DNA from: Saprospiraceae bacterium | GTDB taxonomy: Bacteria; Bacteroidota; Bacteroidia; Chitinophagales; Saprospiraceae | Assembly (NCBI GenBank): GCA_016714085.1 | Contig: JADJNW010000003.1 | Location: forward strand, 496,001-560,000 | Length of the DNA stretch: 64,000 nucleotides | Reading direction: 5' to 3' | In this document: piece by piece, positions 49,253 to 58,235 of the stretch | Layout of the letters: each line of letters begins with the position of its first letter | Numbering within the stretch: position 1 is the first letter of the stretch | Notes under the pieces: generated by a model | Seen by the model: the letters and a program-made list of their open reading frames with translations, nothing else | The model's database searches: none | What the model was told of the DNA's origin: nothing | Position numbers and translations under genes: made by a program

Positions 49253-50329
49253 ATGAAACGTATTATATATACTACTTATATTATTATCATATCAACAATT
49301 ACGCTGGTCGCGCAACGTCCGCCCGCCATCAGTTCGCCCGATGTACATTCCGACCATAGCATTACGTTTCGGTATTTCTCGCGCAATGCAAAATCGGTGA
49401 CCCTGAGCGGCGAATTTTTGTCGGCACCTGTGGCTTTGACTAAAGATACTTCCGGCATTTGGAGCGTCACCGTTCCGCCCGTCAAACCCGATATTTATCC
49501 TTACAGTTTTTGGGTGGATAGTGTACAAATTGCCGACCCGAATAATGCGTATATTTTTGCAAATGAGCGATTTAAGCGTAGCATTGTCGATGTGCCCGGT
49601 GACCAGCCTTTGATTCATTCCTTACAAAATGTACCCCACGGTAAAGTCAGTTATCGGTATTACAAATCCGCTACTTTGGGTACGACGCGCCCTTTACTCA
49701 TTTACACGCCGCCCGGTTTTAATGCAAATGGCAAGACCAAATATCCCGTGTTGTACTTGATTCACGGCGGCTCGGATACCGAAGAAACCTGGACGAAGGT
49801 CGGTCGTGCCAATCTGATTGTCGATAACCTCATCGCGCAAGGAAAAGCCAAACCCATGATTATCGTGATGCCTTACGGAAATGTGCGCCCAAGCCCCATG
49901 CCTGATTTTACAAAGGATGTAATAAATGATATCATACCATTTGTGGAAGCGAATTATCCGGTTCATAAAGATAGCAAACACCGCGCCGTTGCTGGCTTTT
50001 CGGTGGGTGGCGGACAGACTTTAAATATCGGACTGACCAATACCGACAAGTTCGCCTACGTCTGTTCTTATGCACCATTTACAGCTACCGACGAATTCAG
50101 ACAAAACTTTACCAACTGGACACCGAATGCCAAAGCAATGAATAAACAGTTGAAATTATTTACCATCAGCGTCGGCACGGATGACTTTCTGTATGAAAGC
50201 GTACAACAAAATATTGCCATGTTTCAGGAAAAGAAAATAAAGCTGAAGCCATTGATTGTGTCAGGTGGGCATACCTGGATGAATTGTAAGCTTTTTTTAG
50301 CAAATTCATTACAACAGCTTTTTAAATAA
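49253..50329 (+). CDS. Secreted CE1-like esterase with N-terminal E-set domain (3)
   Basis: A 358-residue member of the same tandem set, the most diverged of the three in its N-terminal domain (AISSPDVHSDHSITFRYFSR, then SVTVPPVKPDIYPYSFW). Nucleophile block GFSVGGGQ, acid GTDDFLYE, His in SGGHTWMN. Signal peptide from residue 1 to about 20. The catalytic domain is shorter than that of copy two. All three genes lie head to tail on one strand with gaps of 65-113 bases, so they are probably in one transcript driven by the promoter at about 46700. Confidence 0.9.
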   Translation: MKRIIYTTYIIIISTITLVAQRPPAISSPDVHSDHSITFRYFSRNAKSVTLSGEFLSAPVALTKDTSGIWSVTVPPVKPDIYPYSFWVDSVQIADPNNAYIFANERFKRSIVDVPGDQPLIHSLQNVPHGKVSYRYYKSATLGTTRPLLIYTPPGFNANGKTKYPVLYLIHGGSDTEETWTKVGRANLIVDNLIAQGKAKPMIIVMPYGNVRPSPMPDFTKDVINDIIPFVEANYPVHKDSKHRAVAGFSVGGGQTLNIGLTNTDKFAYVCSYAPFTATDEFRQNFTNWTPNAKAMNKQLKLFTISVGTDDFLYESVQQNIAMFQEKKIKLKPLIVSGGHTWMNCKLFLANSLQQLFK

Positions 50330-50369
50330 ATAAACTAAAGATTTCCAAAAAGTTGAAAATGGATTGCCA

Positions 50370-50450
50370 TCGCTTGCCCCTTATTCCCCCAAGGGGATGT
50401 CCACGCGCGGGCGGCGGTTCTCCTTGGGAGTTAGAGGCGCGGAAAGGCAT
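50370..50450. other. GC-rich intergenic palindrome
   Basis: CCCCTTATTCCCCCAAGGGG followed by CGCGCGGGCGGCGG and a T-rich end. Its composition differs sharply from the surrounding spacer. It resembles a simple intergenic repeat element and shows no gene. A frame across it (50364-50660) overlaps the next true gene in another frame. Confidence 0.4.
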
Positions 50451-50535
50451 TTTTATAATATTCAAGAATTTTATAAAAAATTAATTGGACTGATAATCAG
50501 GTTCTTTTATTTAAAAATTTTAATAATATTAAATA

Positions 50536-52461
50536 ATGAAACAATTATTATTAACCGTAACCAGCATAATTCTATTCAATCTAAGCACCTACGCCCAACC
50601 CAGCGAAAAAGAAATGCCCAGAGGCTTCGACCAGGTGCGGGTAGGCATTCCCTTCGGTAAAATCGACACCATTCAATACGAATCCAAAACCGTTGGCTCG
50701 ACACGCAAAGCATTGATATACACGCCTCCTGGATATAATAAAAAAACGAAATATCCAGTATTTTACTTATTACATGGCATTGGTGGCGATGAAAAAGAAT
50801 GGCTGAACGGCGCTAATCCGCAAGCGATTCTGGATAATCTGTATGCCGAAGGTAAAATAGAACCCATGATTGTGGTGATGCCGAATGGCAGAGCGATGAA
50901 AGACGACCGCGCGGGTGGCAATATTTTTGATCGGGAAAAAGTGGAAGCTTTTGCCACTTTTGAAAAAGATTTACTAAATGATTTGATTCCTTTTATTGAA
51001 AAAAATATCCGACTTTAACGGATCGGGAAAATCGCGCCATTGCGGGGGCTTTCAATGGGTGGCGGTCAGTCTTTGAATTTCGGCTTAGGCAATCTCGATA
51101 AATTCGCCTGGGTCGGTGGATTCTCCTCTGCGCCCAATACCAAAACCCCGGAAGAATTAGTACCAAATCCGGAGGCAGCCAAAAAGCAATTGAAATTATT
51201 ATGGATATCATGTGGTGATAATGATGGACTCATAACATTTAGTAAACGGACGCATGATTATTTATACAAATATGATGTGCCGCATATTTATTACATCGAG
51301 CCGGGTGTGCATGATTTTAAAGTCTGGAAAAATGGCTTATATATGTTTTCTCAATTTTTATTTAAACCCGTCGATATTACCTCCTTTCCCAAATATACCG
51401 TTTTAGGCACGCCCGCTGCTACGAATGTAAGAAATGCTAAATATCCGCAGATTTTACCGGACAATCGAGTGATCTTTCGTACCAAAGCGCCGGATGCTCA
51501 AAAAGTGCAAGTTGATTTGGAGAAAAAATATGATATGATGCGCGATACCGGCGGATTCTGGACGGTGACGACCGAGCCGGTGGGTCGGGGTTTTCATTAT
51601 TATTCTTTAATCATTGACGGCGTTGCATTAGCGGATCCTGCCAGCGAAACCTTTTACGGCATGGGGCGCATGGCAAGCGGCATTGAAATTCCATATAAAG
51701 ATGGCGATTATTATGCACTAAAAAATGTGCCGCACGGTGATATTCGCATCAAGCGCTACTTCTCCAGAGCAAGCAATTCCTGGCGCGAAATGTATGTTTA
51801 CACCCCGCCGGGTTATGATATATCTAATGAAAAATATCCGGTATTATATTTATTACATGGTGGCGGCGAAGACCAACGTGGCTGGGCAACGCAGGGCAAA
51901 ACCGATTTGATTCTGGACAATTTAATTGCCGAAAAGAAAGCAAAACCCATGATTATCGTGATGCTCGATGGCAATATGGGCGGCGGTGGCGGCATTGCCG
52001 GATTCAATGAAAATGTGTTGCGAGCTTTTGAAAATGAATTAAAACAAGGCGCGATGCCCTTTGTCGAAAGCAATTTCCGGGTAGAGACGGATGCCAAAAA
52101 CCGAGCATTGGCGGGGCTTTCGATGGGTGGATTACAAACATTATATGCGGGTATCAAGAATACGGATCAATTTGCTTATTTGGGCGTATTTAGTTCGGGC
52201 TGGTTTGCTAATAATACGACCCTTTCCAATCCGCAATATGAATTTATGAAAAATAATGCGACCACGATTAATAATAATTTGAAACAATTCTGGATTTCGA
52301 TGGGTGGCGAGGAAGATATTGCATATAATAATTGCAAAATTATGATGTCGAAATTTGATGAAATGGGTATAAAATATAAATACAGTGAATACGCCGGAGG
52401 ACATACCTGGCCCGTTTGGCGGCACGATTTAATGGAGTTTGCGCAGTTGTTGTTTAAGTAG
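50536..52461 (+). CDS. Two-domain CE1-like esterase (esterase-E-set-esterase), two compensating indels
   Basis: A 641-residue secreted protein with two esterase domains. First hydrolase (about 40-280): FYLLHGIGGDEKEW and the nucleophile block GLSMGGGQ. Then an E-set/CBM48-like domain (about 300-385: VIFRTKAPDAQKVQVDLEKK) and a second hydrolase (about 390-641): LYLLHGGGEDQRGW, nucleophile GLSMGGLQ, His in AGGHTWPVW. A stop at 51016 sits between two indels: a missing T near 51007 (N-Y-P expected) and an extra G in 51043-51048. Correcting both restores one frame, since both halves already share it. Two CE1 domains could attack two ester types, such as acetyl and feruloyl, at once. Confidence 0.88.
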
Positions 52462-52539
52462 TCGAGTAGTTTTATCCCATAGGGATGGCGATGCCATAGT
52501 CAACAGTCGAAAGCCTTATTTTATTAAAACTGACTTTTA

Positions 52540-54453
52540 ATGAAAAATGTAATAACAATTTTAATTTTATTACACAGTATTATTTACAACGTATTTGCAC
52601 AGACTTTTTACAGTCCGAATAAAGATATTGCAGTTGCTATATCATCAGAAGCGGGCAAATTTTATTACAATATAAAATTTCAAAATAAAATTGTTCTTGA
52701 AAAATCTGCCCTGGGATTGGTGCGCCGGGATGCTGATTTCAGTAAAGATTTATCGCTGGTCAGCATAGATAAACCAAAGATTATCAAGGATAAATATATG
52801 CTGAAAACTGGGAAAAAGAGTCAAGTCAACTACCGAGCAAACCGCGTTGTCGTCCATTTAAAAAATGCAGCAAATCAACCATTGGATATAATATTTCAAT
52901 TATCTAATGATGGCGTAGCGTTTCGTTATTATTTTCCAGAAAAATCTAATGATGTAAAATTCATTACCGAAGAAAAAACTTCCTTTAATTTTCAATCAAA
53001 TGCAGTGGCTTGGCTGCAGCCGATGTCGCACGCCCAGACTGGCTGGGAGCATAGCAACCCTTCTTACGAGGAGCATTATCAAAAAGAAATTCCAGTAGGC
53101 ACGCCCTCGCCTCGAGCGGGCTGGGTATTTCCAGCACTATTTAAAATCGTTGATAATGTGTATGTTGCTGTTACAGAAGCAGATTTAGATGGTACGTATT
53201 GTGGTGCCCGCCTTAAAGTAGAATCGCCGGAAGGGGAATATCAAATCGGTTTTCCCGAAGCACCGGAAGTATTCACGGGCGGCGAATTGTTGCCCAATGC
53301 TGCTTTGCCCTGGTATTCACCTTGGCGAATTTTAACGATTGGCAGCCTGAAAACGGTGACGGAATCTACTTTGGGGACGGATGTTGCCAAACCTGCTATA
53401 AAATTACCAAAAACAGATTGGATACAACCGGGCATCGCCTCCTGGAGTTGGATTTTATTAAAAGATGAATCCATTAATTATGATACGACTAAATTATACA
53501 TTGATTATGCGGCTCGTATGCATTGGAAATATTATTTAATTGATGCCGATTGGGATCGACGCATGGGCTACGAAAAAGTGAAGGAATTGTCCAAATATGC
53601 AGAAAGTAAAGGGGTAAAGCTGTTGCTTTGGTACAACTCTGCCGGTGCCTGGAATACCACGCCGCAACATCCGAGAAATATGCTGCTCACCGCCGAAAGC
53701 CGTAGAAAAGAATTTCAGCGGGTGAAAGACATGGGCATTGCTGGCTTGAAAATAGACTTCTTTGCGGGCGACGGGCAGTCCATGATACAATATTACATTG
53801 ATATAATGAAAGATGCAGGTGAAATTGGCTTGCTCTTAAATTTTCACGGCGCTACTTTGCCACGTGGCTGGCAGCGCACTTATCCGCATTTGATGACGGT
53901 CGAAGCCATCCACGGGCAGGAAATGATTACGTTTGGTCAAGGCTCCGCCAACGAGCAGCCCCGCCATTCCGCTACGATTCCGTTTACGCGCAATCTCTTC
54001 GACCCGATGGATTTTACGCCAATGGTGTTGGACAGCATTCCAAGGATAAAAAGAGTGACCACGCAAGGTTTTGAACTGGCGCTCACCGTGTTATTTACTT
54101 CCGGGATTCAACATTTAGCGGAGACGCCTTTCGGCATGGCAAAGCAATCGGAGGACATTATCCATTATTTACAAATACTGCCTGTGCAATGGGACGAGAC
54201 CCATTTTATCGATGGCTATCCCGGTAATTATGTAGTGTTGGCAAGAAGGGCTGGTAAAAAATGGTACTTGTGCGGTATCAATGCCGAAAAAACGGAAAAA
54301 ACTTTAAATCTTGATTTGGCTTTTCTAAAAGGAAAGCAAGGTTACAGCTTTGAAGATGTTGGACATAATCAAGTGGAAAAGAAAATGATGAATGCCGGTT
54401 CAAAAACCATGATAAAACTGCTACCGAATGGCGGATTTGTGGCAGTTTTTTAA
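52540..54453 (+). CDS. GH97 family glycoside hydrolase
   Basis: A 637-residue secreted GH97 enzyme: signal peptide (1-21), N-terminal beta-sandwich (about 22-290), catalytic barrel (290-540), C-terminal beta domain. The barrel has Asp406 in GLKIDFFAGDGQ at the place where retaining GH97 members have an Asp nucleophile, and Glu455 in MTVEAIHGQE. This favours a retaining, alpha-galactosidase-like member rather than the inverting SusB-type alpha-glucosidase, but it needs structural alignment. Its place between two esterase genes suggests a side chain on xylan, such as terminal alpha-galactose. The gene shows no frame problem. Confidence 0.9.
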   Translation: MKNVITILILLHSIIYNVFAQTFYSPNKDIAVAISSEAGKFYYNIKFQNKIVLEKSALGLVRRDADFSKDLSLVSIDKPKIIKDKYMLKTGKKSQVNYRANRVVVHLKNAANQPLDIIFQLSNDGVAFRYYFPEKSNDVKFITEEKTSFNFQSNAVAWLQPMSHAQTGWEHSNPSYEEHYQKEIPVGTPSPRAGWVFPALFKIVDNVYVAVTEADLDGTYCGARLKVESPEGEYQIGFPEAPEVFTGGELLPNAALPWYSPWRILTIGSLKTVTESTLGTDVAKPAIKLPKTDWIQPGIASWSWILLKDESINYDTTKLYIDYAARMHWKYYLIDADWDRRMGYEKVKELSKYAESKGVKLLLWYNSAGAWNTTPQHPRNMLLTAESRRKEFQRVKDMGIAGLKIDFFAGDGQSMIQYYIDIMKDAGEIGLLLNFHGATLPRGWQRTYPHLMTVEAIHGQEMITFGQGSANEQPRHSATIPFTRNLFDPMDFTPMVLDSIPRIKRVTTQGFELALTVLFTSGIQHLAETPFGMAKQSEDIIHYLQILPVQWDETHFIDGYPGNYVVLARRAGKKWYLCGINAEKTEKTLNLDLAFLKGKQGYSFEDVGHNQVEKKMMNAGSKTMIKLLPNGGFVAVF

Positions 54454-54561
54454 TATTTATGTAAAAAATCCAACTAAATTGAAATAATTCATTGTTTTAT
54501 TTACTTTATTTTATAATTTAATATGAAGTAAAATATAATTCACCAAATTAAAACCTATATC

Positions 54562-55707
54562 ATGAAAAATTTAATTTTATTAATCATTGTTGTAATAATG
54601 AGCAGTATTGTCGCTGCACAACCTCCTCGTGCGCCACAGGTAGAGCCGCTCCCAGAAGGATTTAAGCCCGCTTCCACCAATACTTTTATTTCGCAGTATC
54701 CCGCTGTTAATGCAAAAACGCGCCAAGCCATGTTTCGAGTCGTTGCACCAGAGGCACAGAAAGTACAGTTGCAGCTAAGTGGTACGCACGATATGAAGAA
54801 AGACGAAAAAGGTGTATGGTGGATTACGACAGAACCTCTGGTAGTAGGATTCCATTATTATGCTATTCTCGTGGACGGGGTTGCAGTAATGGATCGAGGA
54901 AGTGAATCTTACTTCGGAAGTAACTGGGAATCAGCAGCTATTGAAATTCCTGAAGGGCCGGAAGGTGATTACTACCGATTTAACAAAAATATCGCTCACG
55001 GACAAATTCGCTCCATCGACTATTGGTCGGATATTAATGGCAAAGAGCGTCATATCAATGTTTACGTGCCTGCTGAGTATGAAAGCAATCCAAACAAAAG
55101 ATATCCGGTGCTATACCTGGTGCATGGCTGGGGTGAAGATGAAAACGGATGGTCTATCCAAGGTCATATGGCAAATATTATGGATGGTTTAATTGCTGCT
55201 GGTCAAGCTGTTCCAATGATCGTCGTGATGCCGAGTGGCGATATCAAAACTAATTCTGATGTACGGGAAGCGTCAGGAGATGTCACCGATATTTTTGCAA
55301 AAAATCTTGTTCCTTTTATTGACAAAACTTTCCGAACCAAAACGGATAAGCAAAATAGAGCAATGGCGGGATTGTCAAGAGGCGGTTTTCAGACTTGCAT
55401 CACAGTTTCAAAAAACATGGATCAATTTGGGTGGATGGGCACGTTCAGTGGATTATTTGTTCGCGGAGACGATGGAATTGAAAATGCTTTTAATGGCATG
55501 TTTAAAGACCCGACTGCATTCAATAAGCAGATGAAGCTGTTTTTCGTCAGCACTGGCACGGAAGAACGCAGTCCGAAGGAATTGGTTGAAACACTCAAGA
55601 ATAAGGGTGTAAATAATATTGTCTATCATGAATCACAAGGCACGGCGCATGAATGGCTAACCTGGCGAAGAGCGCTTTATGATTTCGCTCCAAGATTATT
55701 TAAATAA
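54562..55707 (+). CDS. Secreted CE1-like esterase with N-terminal E-set domain (4)
   Basis: A 381-residue esterase: signal peptide (1-19), E-set domain (about 55-140: AMFRVVAPEAQKVQLQLSGT), hydrolase domain (about 155-381) with LYLVHGWGEDENGW, nucleophile GLSRGGFQ and His in GTAHEWLTW. It is closer to the second half of the 50536 protein than to the three tandem copies, so it belongs to a separate branch. Likely a xylan acyl or feruloyl esterase; the precise ester is not determinable. Confidence 0.9.
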   Translation: MKNLILLIIVVIMSSIVAAQPPRAPQVEPLPEGFKPASTNTFISQYPAVNAKTRQAMFRVVAPEAQKVQLQLSGTHDMKKDEKGVWWITTEPLVVGFHYYAILVDGVAVMDRGSESYFGSNWESAAIEIPEGPEGDYYRFNKNIAHGQIRSIDYWSDINGKERHINVYVPAEYESNPNKRYPVLYLVHGWGEDENGWSIQGHMANIMDGLIAAGQAVPMIVVMPSGDIKTNSDVREASGDVTDIFAKNLVPFIDKTFRTKTDKQNRAMAGLSRGGFQTCITVSKNMDQFGWMGTFSGLFVRGDDGIENAFNGMFKDPTAFNKQMKLFFVSTGTEERSPKELVETLKNKGVNNIVYHESQGTAHEWLTWRRALYDFAPRLFK

Positions 55708-55791
55708 GAAAATTATAGTTTATACAATTATTCTTATTCAAGAATAAGTAAGTTCTTGTGCTAAATTATTTAAGAAGCAAATTTTTTTAAT

Positions 55792-56628
55792 ATGAGATTA
55801 TACAAAACCGCAAACGGCATCATTATTGAAGCTGACGAGGCTTGTTTTCAAGTGCCCATTCAAGATTGGGACGCCTATATCAATCGGGATGATTTGTACG
55901 AGCAAATGCAAAAAGATATTGCAAGCCTTCAGCCTGCAGGCAATTTGGAATGGCTTCAAATGCAATCGATTGTAACACCTATTGAAAGCCAGGAAATCTG
56001 GGCAGCGGGCGTGACTTATTTGCGCAGCAAAGTAGCTCGGATGGAAGAATCCAAAGAGTCCGGGGGAGATACTTTTTATGATAAAGTGTATGACGCCGAG
56101 CGCCCGGAGTTATTTTTTAAAGGCACTGCCTTACGCGCAGTGGGCGATGGCGGCTACGTGTGCATTCGCAAAGATTCTACCTGGGATGTGCCCGAACCGG
56201 AATTGACTTTATTTATTACTTCTTCCGGTAAAATTGTCGCTTATACCATTGGCAATGACATGAGTTCGCGCAGCATTGAAGGGGAAAATCCCTTATATCT
56301 GCCACAAGCAAAAGTGTATAATAATAGTGCTGGCTTGGGTCCGGGTTTGTACGTGTCTGAAAAGCCGATTTCACCGGATACCAAAATCAGTCTGGAAATT
56401 CATAGAGATAACGCATTGGTTTTCAGTGGAGATACGCTCATTTCTCAAATGAAACGCTCCCACGATGAATTAGCTGAGTTTTTAATGCGAGAACTAAGCT
56501 TTCCTAAAGGTGTTTTCCTGATGACCGGCACTTGCATCGTACCAGATCTTCCGTTTACCCTGCAAAGTGGCGATGAAATTTTTATTACAATTGATTCAAT
56601 CGGAACCCTCAAAAATATTGTAGCTTAA
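55792..56628 (+). CDS. Fumarylacetoacetate hydrolase (FAH)-family protein, likely 2-keto-3-deoxy-pentonate dehydratase
   Basis: A 278-residue cytoplasmic protein (no signal peptide) of the FAH superfamily. Metal-binding residues are the paired Glu135 and Glu137 in WDVPEPELT and Asp156 in GNDMSSRSIEGENP, with the Lys of AKVY nearby. In archaeal and bacterial oxidative pentose pathways a protein of this family dehydrates 2-keto-3-deoxy-arabinonate/xylonate to alpha-ketoglutarate semialdehyde. The next gene, whose start overlaps its stop by one base (TAATG), encodes a dehydrogenase of the right class for the following step. That coupling strongly supports this role, but it remains inference. Confidence 0.85.
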   Translation: MRLYKTANGIIIEADEACFQVPIQDWDAYINRDDLYEQMQKDIASLQPAGNLEWLQMQSIVTPIESQEIWAAGVTYLRSKVARMEESKESGGDTFYDKVYDAERPELFFKGTALRAVGDGGYVCIRKDSTWDVPEPELTLFITSSGKIVAYTIGNDMSSRSIEGENPLYLPQAKVYNNSAGLGPGLYVSEKPISPDTKISLEIHRDNALVFSGDTLISQMKRSHDELAEFLMRELSFPKGVFLMTGTCIVPDLPFTLQSGDEIFITIDSIGTLKNIVA

Positions 56629-58133
56629 TGGAATTAACAGGTCAACAATTAATTGGTAATACTTTTTCAAAAGCAGGCAGTCAATCTTTCACTGGCTTCA
56701 ATCCCACTACTGGAGAGCCGCTTTCTCCATTTTTTTATGAAGCGACCGCAGCAGAAATTGATCAGGCGGTTACTTTAGCAGATCAGGCTTTTCTGAAGTA
56801 TCGTAAAGTTAAAGGAACTGAAAAAGCGCTGTTTTTAGAAGCCATCGCCGAAGAAATCCTGGCATTAGAGGACGAGTTAATCAAAACAGCATCGCTGGAA
56901 ACTGCGCTACCAGAGGCTCGCATCACTGGCGAACGCGGCAGAACCGTTGGTCAGTTGCGCTTGTTTGCATCGATGCTCCGCGACGGTAAGTGGGAAAATG
57001 AAATCGTTGATCCGGCACAACCCGACCGTCAGCCATTGCCGAAGCCAGCCCTGAGGCAGGTGCAAATTCCTATTGGTCCGGTCGCTGTTTTTGGAGCGAG
57101 TAATTTTCCTTTAGCTTTCTCGGTGGCAGGTGGCGATACCGTTTCGGCGTTGGCTGCTGGTTGTCCAGTAGTGTTCAAAGCGCATCCGGCGCACCCTTCC
57201 ACTTGTGAATTGGTCGGGCGAGCGATTTTAAAAGCCGCTGAAAAAACAGGAATGCCCAATGGCGTTTTTTCGATGGTACATGGCATTTCGCATGAAGTCG
57301 GAGGACAATTAGTGCAACACCCATTGATTAAAGCAGTCGGATTTACTGGTTCTTACCGAGGTGGAAAAGCCTTGTACGATCAGGCGGTGCGCCGCCCGGA
57401 GCCGATTCCGGTGTATGCCGAGATGGGCAGTACGAATCCGGTTTTCTTTTTGCCAAGAATTTTGCAACAAAAAGGGGAAGCCCTAGCGCAAGCTTTTGCG
57501 GGTTCAGTGACCTTAGGAACGGGGCAGTTTTGTACCAATCCCGGTTTATTTGTTACCTTAAAATCGGATGAGGCTTTTGTAAATCAAACCGCAGAACAAT
57601 TAAATAATATATCGGTAGGAGCGATGCTGACTTCCGGCATTCGCCAAGCGTTTCTGAATGGCATTCAGCATTTGAAAACACAAGAAGGCATTACGAGTTT
57701 GACAGCTTCTCAAACAGAAGATGTAGCGCCCACCTTGCTGGTGGCAACGGCGACACAAGCTATTGCTAATCAGGTTGTTACGGAAGAGGTTTTTGGCCCT
57801 TCCACAGTAGGAATTTTGGCGGATGAAAAAGAAGCGGTGCTGGCTTTTGCAAAAAGTTTACAGGGACATTTGACTGCTACTATTCACGGAACGGATGAAG
57901 ATTTGGAAGAATACAAAGAATTGATTGACATTTTGACTTTGAAAGTTGGAAGATTGGTATTCAATGGCTTTCCAACCGGCGTGGAGGTAAGCCCTGCAAT
58001 GGTGCACGGCGGACCTTTTCCTGCTACGACCGATGCAAGAAGCACTTCGGTGGGTACGACTGCCATTTATCGCTTTACACGTCCGATTTGTTTTCAGGAT
58101 ATGCCGACGAGGTTACAACAAGAGAAATGGTAA
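56628..58133 (+). CDS. Aldehyde dehydrogenase, likely alpha-ketoglutarate semialdehyde dehydrogenase
   Basis: A 501-residue NAD(P)-dependent aldehyde dehydrogenase. It has FGASNFPLAFSVAGGDTVSA, VVFKAHPAHP, GFTGSYRGGKAL, general base Glu265 in YAEMGSTNP, and catalytic Cys302 in GTGQFCTNPG. The AEMGSTNP and GQFCTNPG blocks are those of the alpha-ketoglutaric semialdehyde dehydrogenase subgroup. The start overlaps the FAH-family stop by one base. It would turn alpha-ketoglutarate semialdehyde into alpha-ketoglutarate for the TCA cycle. No signal peptide, so cytoplasmic. The gene is intact and ends just before a strong bidirectional hairpin. Confidence 0.9.
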   Translation: MELTGQQLIGNTFSKAGSQSFTGFNPTTGEPLSPFFYEATAAEIDQAVTLADQAFLKYRKVKGTEKALFLEAIAEEILALEDELIKTASLETALPEARITGERGRTVGQLRLFASMLRDGKWENEIVDPAQPDRQPLPKPALRQVQIPIGPVAVFGASNFPLAFSVAGGDTVSALAAGCPVVFKAHPAHPSTCELVGRAILKAAEKTGMPNGVFSMVHGISHEVGGQLVQHPLIKAVGFTGSYRGGKALYDQAVRRPEPIPVYAEMGSTNPVFFLPRILQQKGEALAQAFAGSVTLGTGQFCTNPGLFVTLKSDEAFVNQTAEQLNNISVGAMLTSGIRQAFLNGIQHLKTQEGITSLTASQTEDVAPTLLVATATQAIANQVVTEEVFGPSTVGILADEKEAVLAFAKSLQGHLTATIHGTDEDLEEYKELIDILTLKVGRLVFNGFPTGVEVSPAMVHGGPFPATTDARSTSVGTTAIYRFTRPICFQDMPTRLQQEKW

Positions 58134-58163
58134 ATATCAATTCCTGTTTTTCAAAAATGATAT

Positions 58164-58196
58164 AGGATTAGGAAATTTTAAAAGTTTCCTAATCCT
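58164..58196. terminator. Bidirectional hairpin terminator between convergent genes
   Basis: AGGATTAGGAAA and TTTCCTAATCCT form a perfect 12-bp stem with a 9-base loop, between the aldehyde dehydrogenase (plus) and the transporter (minus), 31 and 40 bases from their stops. The T-run is weak, so the call rests on stem and position. Confidence 0.7.
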
Positions 58197-58235
58197 GTAA
58201 ATTGAAGTATGCTAGCTTTATTTTATAAACTCCGC

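Noticed and set aside
50364..50660. 98-codon plus-strand frame
   Set aside because: It starts in a GC-rich palindrome and overlaps the signal-peptide end of the two-domain esterase in another frame.
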